Assembly: GCA_964036275.1 (NCBI GenBank)
Contig: OZ038439.1
Coordinates: 9,501,404-9,565,403 of the forward strand
Source: Litoditis marina
Lineage: Eukaryota; Nematoda; Chromadorea; Rhabditida; Rhabditidae
DNA: 64,000 nucleotides
Direction of reading: 5' to 3'
In this document: positions 11,047 through 23,000 of the stretch, in pieces
Layout of the letters: each line of letters opens with the position of its first letter
How positions within the stretch are numbered: position 1 is the first letter of the stretch
Made by a program: the position numbers and the translations under genes
The notes under the pieces: generated by a model
The model's input: the letters and a program-made list of their open reading frames with translations, nothing else
Told to the model about the DNA's origin: nothing
The model's database searches: none

Positions 11047-14000
11047 ATGTGCGGCATGATGCAGAGCGGAGTGTGCAGATTCTCCGAGCTCACACCCGGA
11101 CAGTTCGGACTGACCAAACAGCTGGTAGGTCAAGATGATCAATATGATCAATCGATACAGATCAATGAGAACAGAGGTGGACGGAGAACAGAAGTGGACG
11201 AAGTGGACAATAAAGTGACCAAACGGATGAAATGGGCCGTACACAAATTTATTCATTTATGAGAGAGAAGATAAATAGAAAGAGAGTAATCGATAATTCA
11301 AAAGAATAGTCATTAGTTGAACAGAATGATCTATAATTGGAGGGGGTACAGAAAGTAGCTGGTACCAGTCGATACTAGTCGATACCCGCCGATATAATCG
11401 ATATTTGACAGAATAGATTAATGGTTGAATAGAGTAGTCGATAGAACGGAAAACTTCAAATTCAGAATAAAAGTGAACAGAGCCCGTGATCACGAACCTA
11501 TCAATACCAAACAATATTTCCCCTCTCAGTATCGAAATTTGATGTGGTTCGCACATCGCAAAACACTCCAGTTCAGCTTTTACTATTGATCTACAACAAC
11601 GAAAGTTCTCTTTTTGTCAAACGCTCGTTCAGGTTTTACTAGCTTTTACTACACTTTTAATACAAAATACTCACAGAAGTATATCACATGATTTTCATGC
11701 GCGAAAGAACCCCTCAACTTTTGAACTCTTGAACTCTATTTTTCTCAAACTACTCTCGAACATTTCAGCGAACAAAGTCATTATCTTGTTTTTTTTATGA
11801 GTTCATTTTACCCTGGGGGCATGTGGAGGGCTGCCTTTGTTTAACTGAATTAAACGAGATGAACAATCGCAGCCAAATTGTCGACTAGAACCATTTTACG
11901 AGAGTAGAAAAAGATGCAGCTACAGAATTTGGTAGGTTTTCTTGTTTTTGTTTGTATTTCACACAAATTTTCGCGGCAGAAATAATGCTATCCTGATAAC
12001 CAAAAACTTAGAAAACTCTATTCTTGATTACAAAAAAAAACACAACAAAAAACCCTATAAAAATTCCTAACTTTTCTCTCATGTCTTACTATACTTCCTA
12101 CTAGACGAATTTTCAGTTTTTCTCTCGAACATTACGTGGATTCTCTTTTTCTGCTTCGCTGTGTATCGAAAGGAAATGAGCGAGTATACCTCAATTGAAT
12201 TTGAAAAGAGAACTAGCATTTTTTTATTGATCAAATTTTCAATGTCATGAACTTGTTTTGCTTTGCTCATTTTCCATTATTAGAATACTTGATAGAAATA
12301 TAATAACAACAATTGTTTCGTTTTGACGAGAGATTTGTATGAATAATACAAAGTTTCCTGAATAAAGCCAGAGTTCATAGCAGAGTAATGAAGATCAGTG
12401 ATTAAATAGTCGTTTTTTGTAGATCAACCTCACGTAGAAACATCAAAAATCAGAAAGTAATCTCCATTGTCTTGCTCTCTAACTTCATTTTCAATAAAAT
12501 TCAGCTGCATTCTTTTTGCAATCTTCGAAAATGCACTTTTCTCAATTAAGCGAATAACTGGAATCGAAACCGGACCCCCTAATTTTGTCGAAAATTCAAT
12601 TGCAAATGACATCACGGAGGGAAATAACCTAAAAGCGTCTCCCAGGGTTGAAAACTGATATTTTGAGAGATGAATTAACACAAACATTCTATTAGGAGAA
12701 GAGAAAAACTTTGCGAAAAAGTAATTTTGAACAATCGAATTCGGTTAATTGGTACATCATTTTTCGTTCCGTACTAATTACGAAACACATCATCACGCAA
12801 CCTCTATTTTCCACTCAACAATCAAATAAACAGAGTGACGTTGAATAAATGAGTTATTTCAGAATAAAGTTATCAAATAAACAAATGAATGAATAGATTG
12901 TTTTTTTTTCAGGAAAATAGGGTTTTATTGCCAACAGAGATGTTCAGCAAGTCAATAATATATGTCTGTACACAACAAAAACTAAGAAATACAGTACTCT
13001 AATCTAACTTTCTTGATCTACAAGACTACAAACTATGTTTTTTTTCAGGAAAATAGGGTTTTATTGCCAACAGAGATGTTCAGCAAGTCAATAATATATG
13101 TCTGTACACAACAAAAACTAAGAAATACAGTACTCTAATCTAACTTTCTTGATCTACAAGACTACAAACTACCTATTCCAGGTTCTGCGTCTGGCCCTGC
13201 CCCACGTGACACTTCTAGCCGTTTCTATCGCCTACGCGGCATTCGGGGGATGGGTTCTCACGGTCATCAAGTACTCTGATCAAACTACACATCACACCTT
13301 TATGCTGGAGAAGTGGGTAGATCAAAACATGAAAAATCAATAAGTAAGCTCCTTAGAGTTTTTCTGAGAAACCTAGTCAGCTAATACTCAAACTACACAT
13401 CACACGTTTATGCTAGAAAGGTGAGTGTTTTGTACCTATGTGTAGTTTTGTGTACTACTGGAGACAGTTGTACTTAGATAGAAAATAATCATAAACAGAA
13501 TCATTTCTTCTCGAACACTTTTGATATTTCAAACCATCATCAAACACTCTGATCAAACTACACATCACACCTATATGCTGGAGAAGTAAGTATCAAAAAA
13601 AAACATAAAAAATCAATAAGTATGTTTCTCACAATACTCGATCAAACTACCTATGTGCTGGAGAAGTGAGTGGTTACATACGAATAATCAATAACTGTGT
13701 TGCTCCGGGTTTTCGTAACTCAGTCAACTGATACTCTGATCAAACTGCACATAACACGTTCATGTTGAGAAAGTAGGTTATTCTACAATACATTAACCAC
13801 TTTTGTATCTTTAAAAACTTCAAACCAGTACATCACCCGAGTATGCTGGAGAAGTGGGTTTCTGGGTTTGGAAAATAATCAATAACCGATTTTTTTCCAT
13901 TTGTTATGGCGAAATTTTTTCGAAAATGAATTCCAGAACTTGATTCAGGTTTCTCATATTAAAGTCGTCTTCTACTTTTTCATTCGAATCGTTCAAATAA

Positions 14001-17000
14001 TATTTTTATGATATCATTGTGATACAGTAAATGGGTTTAGCACGACACCTGTCTGAGTTGGCAAGTTTGTTAGTGGCACCTATTACCACCAGCACTTCTG
14101 AGAAAAAAATATATTAACTTTTTGGGGTTTTCCATGTTCGATGAACAGACAAACTCCAATTTGCAGGACAAAGTTCAACTTCACCAAGTTCGTCTCCTCG
14201 TTGACCTCCAATCGATCTTTGACGTTTGATCGGAGAATGCAGGCATTCGTGGCGGATGTGCACAGCGTCTACGTGCACAGTCCAATGTCGCGGAATAAGA
14301 ACATCACGGTAGGTAAAAAGAGAGATCGGATCTCCGTTGTAGTTTGATCTATACTGTTAGTCAATTGCACAGTCACGTGAAACATGTTAAACACAGCAGA
14401 ATACAGAAACGTGTAATGACAAACTGCACGCTTTGTCAATAGAATACTAACTTTACGTGAACATTCAATTTACTTATAGTATAATACACGCCATAATGTT
14501 TGAGTTTTAATTGAGGTACAAACACTGCGGGCACGGGCAACCTACATTTGATAGACCTGCTCACGGAAGAGGGCTACTTAGGCATTATAAGTAGAAGAAA
14601 AAGTAAAATACCATAGTATGTAGTCAATTATAAATAACAGAGAAAATTACTCTCAACTACTGAGATGTTGTTAAAGTTCTTGTTTATTATGAGAAAAAGT
14701 CATGTCGAACGTGTAAATTAGGATAATCAAACGTGGACTATTATTTTTAGACAGCGTTACTCGTATCCCCTCTCCAACATTACTTCGTAATTTTAGCAAT
14801 GACTACACGTGTAATTCACGTGAACCCCACGTCTGTTCAGCGTGAATTTCAAGTGTACCGTCATTTTGACACGGTTACACGTGTAATTCACGTGAATCTC
14901 ACGTGTGTTCCACATAAATGTCACGTGTCCTTCACGTTTTCTTCAAGCTCCCTGATTCCAGAGCGTGGTCGACTCGTATCCCCTCTCTAACGTGACGTGG
15001 AACCTATTCTTCGCCGCCACCACCCTCACCTCCATTGGATACGGCACGGATGCGCCGGTATCTCTGGCCGGACGGATATTCTGTCTACTCTATCTGTTCT
15101 TCGGAATTCCACTCTATCTGATTACGCTGGCTGATCTGGTTAGTTTTAGGTTTATCTGAACACAGAAGAACTTTAGCACCTTCAAAAAACGTTACCATAA
15201 TCGAGGTGAGTGGGGAGGATACTCTGTCTACTCTATAGTCTGTTTCGCGCAACAATAGCCCTGTACAAAAAGATTGTAGAACTCTCAAGTGAACTTTTTA
15301 TACGCTGTAGATTGTAAAGAGTTTAAGCTTCGGGATTTAGTTTTCCACATTGGTTACTACAATTACAGAAAACATTTAATCCAAAAGTCTGTTCGTTGAT
15401 TAGATAATTGCCCTTGAATATTCGAAAGATTACTGTAGAAAGTCATTGCTTTGTGAAACGGACTATATCCATTCTTCGGTATACCGTTGTAATTTTGTGT
15501 GGGTTTCACTGGTTAAACGTAAACTATTACATTTAGGTCACGCTTCAATATATAAGAGGCATCCATTTAAATAGTTTTTCAAAAATCAAATATTATGCAA
15601 ATCTGGTCAATTTTTTATTTATTGCCGAGAAACTTAGAATATGGTCACTTTCTGGTTCCGTTTCGCAGACTTTATCGTCCAAATAAATGACGAGGGTCAA
15701 TTATTTTCTTGAAGTCTGACAACGGTCATTATTTTACACATTACTTTTGACAATCGTCAGTTACTTGCATACTGAAACTGACCACTGTCAAAACTGTATT
15801 TGCAAACCACCTGTCCCAGCCGGGAATCGAACCTGACCCCGTCAGTTCAAAAGCGCAGGCGCTAACCACTACGCTACAGCGGCTACTGAGTAGTTGCGCG
15901 AGTTTCTGTAAGTCATGCCGGGAGCGCGTTAAGCCGCGGGCCACGTTAGCTGGGGGTGCCCCCCCAGACCCCCGCGGACTTCTTTTTAATGTCGATAAAA
16001 TTAATTTAAAAAAGTTCATTTCGTTTTTATTGGTCAATTTCATAAGCAACCGGGTTTCTTGATAACTTTACCGGTTTTTGGTAATATTTCAGGTTACCAC
16101 ATAGGTAACCGGTTGGTAACCCGAAACTTTATTCTGATTACTGTACAAATAAACGGTAAAACCACAATGAAAAACTAACAGGTAACCGATTTCTCATTTC
16201 AGGTTACCACGCGGTTACCTACTAAGGTAACCTAAAGATTAGTTTACTAAAAACTGGTAAGGGTACCAAATAAACCCGGTTACTTATTTAATTCATCGAT
16301 CTCATTAGTTTTCATTATTCAAATCTGTCTCGTTATATGAGCGATCAGTACGATTTGGCTGGCGCATGTTATATCCGCGACCGTCGATGCCCTAACTAAT
16401 GGCCCGGTAGCGCAGTGGCAGTGTGTCTGCCTTTTGCCCTGGCGCCCGCAGGTTCGATCCCGCAAACATTCTGACAGTGGTCAGAATTACACAGAATAAA
16501 CGAGGCAATTCATTGACGAATGCCAAAAAAACCAGAATATTAATTGACCGGCGTCAAAAAGCCCGTTTTCACTTCTGACAGTTGTCAGTAAGTTTTCTGA
16601 CTAGAAACCTAAGATGTGGTCAGAATTGTGCGAAATTTGATGGAAACATGCTCCACGAAAAAATGACCAGATTGGCATAATATTTGAATTTTGAAAAACT
16701 ATTTAAATGGACGCCTCTTATATAGTCTGTTTCACCAATCGATGTACTCCTACAGTAACCCGTTAATTATTCAAGGGGGTGTTTTCTAATAAAAAAGTCA
16801 TTACTTGGGTTTCAAATTTCCAGAGTTAGTAGTAGTAAACATGCAGAAGACACTATCAACATTTTGAGGAGTTCTAAATAGGCTAATATACCAAACTCTG
16901 TCCTGGAAGTGTTAGCGGATTACTGTAGAGGGTTATAAGTGGGTGGAACAAACTATAAGAAACAGCGTGAGCCCAATTTGTTTTACCGGTTCGGCTCACT

Positions 17001-20000
17001 ATCCAGTTTTTCATGCGATTCCCAGAAACATTTGAAGCTATCGAGTTGCGCTGTAAATCAGATCGAACTTGCATCTACTCAATACAACAACAAGTTGTGG
17101 AAGTCAAGTTATTGACTTTTCAGGCCAAGTTCTGTTCCGAGTTCATGAACCGCAGCTACACGGAATTGGTGAAATTGAAATTCCGGATGAAACGGAAATA
17201 CAAGAGATGGCAGTCCGGCAGATTACGGAGGGATTCTCTCCGGATAGGACAGGTCATCATAGCCGGAGGAGAAGATGAGGTGGGCAACTTGTGAAAACGT
17301 TTTTTTAAACATTTTTTGTGACTCAATATTTAACTAGGAGAATACTCATTCACTGTAGTTGTAGTTTGGTGTCATCATTGCTGGCGGCGTAGCAATCCCT
17401 CCTATCTCACGAGAACTTCCTATGAGTTTCTCATGAGATAGCTCTCGAGCTACTCGTGAACTCTCAATGTTGTAGCATAGAAATCAATAGAATCTCATGA
17501 GAAGCTCATGCGAATATCTCATGAGGTATCTCATGAGATTTTTTAGGAATGGCTACGCCGCCTGGAGTCGAGGATGAGCTGAGCAACTTGGGAAAATACT
17601 ATATACTACCTTTCACGTGGAACGTGAATTTGCATATTTCTTATATTTGTGACTCATTATTATACTGGGATGATTTTCATTTACTGTAAATACAGTTTGG
17701 TGTTGTATTCAGCAGATGTTCACAATCGATGCGCCTGAAAACTTTCGAAAATTTTCCAAAAATATTCCGTTGGCGCCCAATTTTCTTTACTATATGAGCA
17801 GTGAAACGCGAAGCCTAAGAAACAGAAATTTAGGAGTATCTCAGAGACAGATTCAGAACCTGTGCGCCCTTGCCTATTCAAACATGTTCTATTTTGTTTC
17901 CTGCCGAAAAGCTTCTCTGTGAAATAGCGTGCAATAAAAGAGACGCAGAATAGGATTTTGAGAAAAAGATTTTTCTGCCTTCGACCTGTCCTTCTGATCT
18001 ATATGACTGCAAATACTTATTATGACGCACACGCTTTTAAAAGTGTTTGTTTACTATTTTATTTAAAGGTGGCCGAATTTCTGTGGACCCATTTGGAACA
18101 TGCTCAATTTGTGGAAGTGCCCTTCGTGTTAGTCATTGGTAGGTCGTGAAATGCTATAAGATATAATTAGAGTAGCTTCCTATAAAATCATTAAACTAAC
18201 AAAATTTTAACTTACTAAAGCATAGGGTGGTACTCGAGCTCAAGATTTCGAGTTTTCGAGTTTAGAGCAAATCGTGTTTTCGAGCTTCCAGTCCGAATTT
18301 AACAACACTGGGTGATACATAACTTTTCCAAGAAAATATTCATTACAGGTATTCTCCTTCTCTACATTGCCTTTTCTTCCTATATTATTTCTTCGATTGA
18401 AAATTGGAGCACCTCAGATGGGTTCTACTTTGTCATGATGAGCGTACTGACTATCGGATTTGGAGGTTCGAAAAAATTGACTAAGATAGTTTTCATTTCA
18501 TTTTTCATAACAGCGAACCTTACTCGTAGTCTGATCTCGATGTACGCCACAATTTGCAAATTCCAACCGAAAACCATTGAGACCAAACTACAAAGCAATC
18601 TACAAATGAAAAAAATGGATAAAAACTACATTATGTTCCGAAGATCAGAATGGAATAAGTGTCAAATGTCAAGTGGCCGAGTGTTTGGCGTTTAGCTCTC
18701 GCTAACACGAGCCTGGTTCGATCCCCTCTCGACGTGGTAATTTAGGTTTTTACCGTCAGTTCGTTTGAGATTCATTCTCACATGTACATCGGATAGAATC
18801 ACAATGTAACTGTAACTGTAGCTCAGAAACCAGGGAACACGTTTTGGTCTTTCACTTTGTATAGGGTTCGATATTTGCAATCTCATACGATGAGAGCGAT
18901 TATTTACTACTGATTTTGTAGTTTGGCTCCGTTCTTTTGAGATTTGTAACTTGTGACATGACCCTAAAACATCGTAAAGGTGGTGAGGCCGAAACGATGT
19001 ATTTTATTTTGAACTTAGTCAATATTAACTTCATAGATAGTATTTATTACTTTCAATTCATTCAATCATGTATTTATTAACTTCATCCCAGTTAACTTGA
19101 TTTCATTTAAATTAGTTTTGCTTATTTAAATGTACTGATGAGAGCAGCCCATTCGGCATATCGGTCGATAATTGCTCGAAATGCCTAACTGACTAAGGGT
19201 TGTAATAGGCAAACTACTAGGTTTGTATAGGCAAACTCGTAATTTTATTTCTATAGGTACTCGACTATATTTGGACTGTTTGTTTTTCGCCTTGTTTTTA
19301 AACTTGTGTGGCATCTAGACTAATGCCCAAAACATCACTTGTGACTGTGTCTGCAGTAACAGACTAGTATTGTAATGACTTAATTTAAGAATTGAATGTA
19401 TTTTTATGAATTTGATTAATGTGTCGAGATAACACTACAACAGCGATTGGGTCAATTTCTATAGTCTGTAGTTCAGCTACTAGGGTAGTCGTTTCTGGAA
19501 GGTGTAGTTTTTAGATGTTCACAACCTTTCTCATTTCCAGACCTAGTGCCCCGCAACGACGCCTTCATCCTCGTCGTTCTGCTTCTGATTCTAATTGGAT
19601 TGGTGTTGACGACGACCTGTGTCGACATAGTGGGGGCATACTATATCGATCGATTGCACTTCTTCGGAAGGAGGCTGGATGACGTGGGTTTATTCATTCA
19701 ATAATAATATTAATAGTTTTGAAAAACACTGAAAGAAAAAATTGTGAGAAACTTTCATGGGAACACCTGAAATATCGATTGGTGTAAGCCACACCGTCCC
19801 TCCCTCCAAGCAGTTTCTCGCACGTCACTGGATCAATGCCAACAGAGCATTCGATAGTCCACCATGAAGACTTCTATGAAGGAAAGGGACCAAGACCTTA
19901 CAAGAAGCTGCTGCTACAAAGATCTGTGACATGTATGATGAACACCGCCTCGTAACGAAGCGACGTGAATAAATAAATATGAAATATGAAATATGAACAC

Positions 20001-23000
20001 CGTGGGCTGAACCGATGTGGTTTCAGTTCGATCAAGTCATGATTCGGTCTTAGTGGCGTGCATGGCAAAACTTGATTCATTACGCAATTGAAAGCGTGAA
20101 AAATATGTAAAATAAACAATGAAAAAGTGAAATTAGTTTTGTAGAACACTATCGATTAACGTAAACACACGATTGGAAGCTACGTGTTATATATTTTTGA
20201 TGTTCGACATAATACCAAAACTTTAAACAGCGAAATATTATCGATTAGGTTTATCGATTTTTCACTTTGACTCAAGTTTTTTTCTACACATTATTGATTT
20301 TCCATGTTTTAGGACGACCCCCTCGCCTGGCTAAAGGCTGTTCAACAGAAACGAATCGAAGCCATGAAACGAGAGGCGATGAGGAAACTGTTCGAGACGG
20401 TCACCGCCTTGCATCATATTCGATTCACCGGTAGGTCAAATTGATCGCCTCTAGTGATAGGTCAAATCAATCAATATTTGATTACCGATAGGTCATATCA
20501 ACTGATAATTAAAATGAATAAATTAATAAAGATAAAAAATCGTTAACGTTCCTCATAGTATAACAACAATGACACTCGTGACTTTCAAAGTATGAACTTC
20601 ATGCAGTTCTCGTCGTACCAACTTTGAAAACTACAGTATTCAGATTTGTGCACTTTATCTTCAGAAGTTTGAAGAAAAACCTTGTGAATCCACCAGAATA
20701 CCATTTCTTCTAGCCTTCAAGCACCTAACTACAAACTACGAGAACGTGGAGCCGCCGCCGCCCGACTCCCCGCGGAACCTCACTGTTTCCAATGCCACCG
20801 CCGATTCGGTTATGTTGAGGTACTCATTTCATTCGATATCACTTTGTTTTACTCAACTCTCACGTGCTCTTAAGGATGTCAGAAACTTGGACTGGAGAAT
20901 ATTCTGATAATGAAAGTTTCGTGTATTTTGCTGAGAAAGTGATTTTCGATTTTAGCTTTAAACGTCCGATGGAAGGCTGGTTCACGAGACTCTTCACAAG
21001 ACTCATATGACTATTCGCGCGGAGCGCGAAGCGCTCTGCGTGAGTTGTCTTTGGTTTGGCCATTGCGGACTCGTTTTTTGCTTCTAACGGATAAAAAGCT
21101 TCAAATATAATAGTTTTTTGAAAATAAAAAAAAGAGAGAGTTAGAGAATCACGAATTGAAGATTGTGTGAAAATTTGAGCCAAATCGGATAATTTTCGCT
21201 CGAGTTATGATTTCATGTCGTTGTCGAAAAGTTCCGCCGTAATTCGTCCCTCCTCCCTCGTCCGTCCTCCCTCCTTCCTCGTCCCTCCTCCCTCACGGAA
21301 TTCTGTCCGCATAGTATTGGAAAAACTACTGAACCGATTCAGCTGAAATTTGGAACATGAGTTTTAATGCAAAAGTTGGCCCCGCGCGCCAAGTTTGAGA
21401 TGTATAGCTCCTCATTGGCGCCAGGCGCGGGCGCCAATAGGCGCCAAAAACGACTATTGGAAAAACTACTGAAGCGATTTAGCTGAAATTTGGAACATGA
21501 GTTCTAATGCAAAAGTTAGCGCGACGCGCCAAATATGAGATGTATAGATCCTCATTGGCGCCGGGCGCCAATAGGCGCCAAAAACGGCAAAACATTAATT
21601 GTAGGCAATTAAGATGTCTCAAACTGATAGAACCTGAACAGTTTTGGTGTAAAAAGTCTAGTTTCTCATACGGAACTAAAACTTTTCATCTAGCGCGCGG
21701 ACCAGGCGCCAAATGGCGCCAAAACTCCAAGACATGTCATTGTCAACGGAATCGTTTGAAGTTTGATACAGTTAATAGTGATCACATGGTTAAGTAAATT
21801 GATCTGTCAGAAACTGAACATTTCGCGTTGGCGCCAAGCGCTGCCGCCAAATTGCGCCAGAACGCAGGAACGAGAAATTGTCAACATAAATTATTGGAAT
21901 TTTGTCATTTGGATGATGATCACAATACAACTACGTTAGTCACTCGACAATTTCATATTTATCAGTGGCGTTAGTCGCTTGCGCCAATTAGCGCCATTAT
22001 TCTTCTTCTCGTGCCATGGATAGTTGTAAGAGTACAACTAGCAAAAAGAGAACAATTAGTAAAAAGTGGGGGAACCAACAAATGTGTGAGTTGTGTGTGG
22101 TTTGACCTCGATATCAGCAAAAAGTGAACGATACGAATTGCTGTGATACTGTAGCAGAAGTATTCTGCAAAAATAGAACAATACAAATGTTGCACAATGG
22201 TTCACAACGCACGCATGTCATTGAAGTACACATGAAATACCCTTCGGCGATTTCTGAAATGTTATGCGGGTTTCGTGAACCACTGTGCAACATTGGTATT
22301 GTTCTATTTTTGCAGAATACTACTGCTACAGTATCACAGCAATTCGTATCGTTCACTTTTTGCTGATATAGAGGTCAAACCAAACACAACTCACACATTT
22401 GTTGGTTCCCCCACTTTTTACTAATTCGATATCACTTTGTTTTACTCAACTCTCACGTGCTCTTAAGGATGTCAGAAATTTGGACTGGAGAATATTCTGA
22501 TAATGAAAGTTTCGTGTATTTTGATGAGAAAGTGATTTTTTGTTTTAGCTTTAAACGTCAGATGGAAGGCTGGTTCACAAGTTGGTATAAAAATATAAAT
22601 CTTCATCCATTATTTTCTTTATCAATAATTTATTGATTTTTTTGATATTCAAGGTGGGAAGTTCCGTTACACGTAGACGAAGGAAAGCGATATTGGTACA
22701 CGTTGACGTATAAAACGAGGTTAGAGTTATTTATATATTTCATGTTGGAGCACACCAAAAATACCTATAAAAAAGTTCAAAAGTGTGTTTTCACGTTTTT
22801 ATCCTTTGGATTACTGTAATAACGTATAATACTCTATTCTAAGAGCAAATGGAAAGCTAACTAAACCGATTTTACGTTTGTCTCGGAAGTGTAACCAATG
22901 TATTCGAAATTCGAAGAAAGCGTGGAGCCCGCAAAAGACTATGAATAAACAGTTGTTCCGAATAAAGTGTACCCACTTAAAATATCGAGAGAAAAAACAT

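Larger units (their letters stand above)
15548..16722. mobile_element. 1.2-kb inverted-repeat element with a tRNA-like unit in each arm
   Basis: The left end TATATAAGAGGCATCCATTT and the following 60 bp recur as the reverse complement at 16660-16722. Further inside, both arms contain a TGACAGTGGTCAG block and a tRNA-like unit (15812-15887 minus, 16402-16466 plus). The centre is occupied by a GGTAACC-rich element (16046-16284) that looks like a nested insertion. No transposase frame is present. Confidence 0.75.

Noticed and set aside
5805..11124. Single gene joining the ect-2-like tail to the K2P channel
   Set aside because: A phase-0 junction to the AG at 11016 is possible, but a good acceptor at 6277 gives a final exon with TGA at 6308 and AATAAA at 6571. 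A RhoGEF tail fused to a channel would also be implausible.
10885..11262. Open frame starting at 10885 as the K2P N-terminus
   Set aside because: It runs through the acceptor at 11014 and past the GTAGGT donor at 11125; the upstream part has intron-like composition. The ATG at 11047 gives a normal short K2P N-terminus.
13182..13316. K2P exon 2 ending at TGG (donor GTAGAT at 13317)
   Set aside because: That choice puts a stop in exon 3. The donor GTGGGT at 13313 keeps frame and is also the one preserved in the nearby exon-end copies.
22114..22366. Two overlapping 80-codon frames on opposite strands with similar peptides
   Set aside because: They are the two arms of one hairpin read from each strand, not genes.
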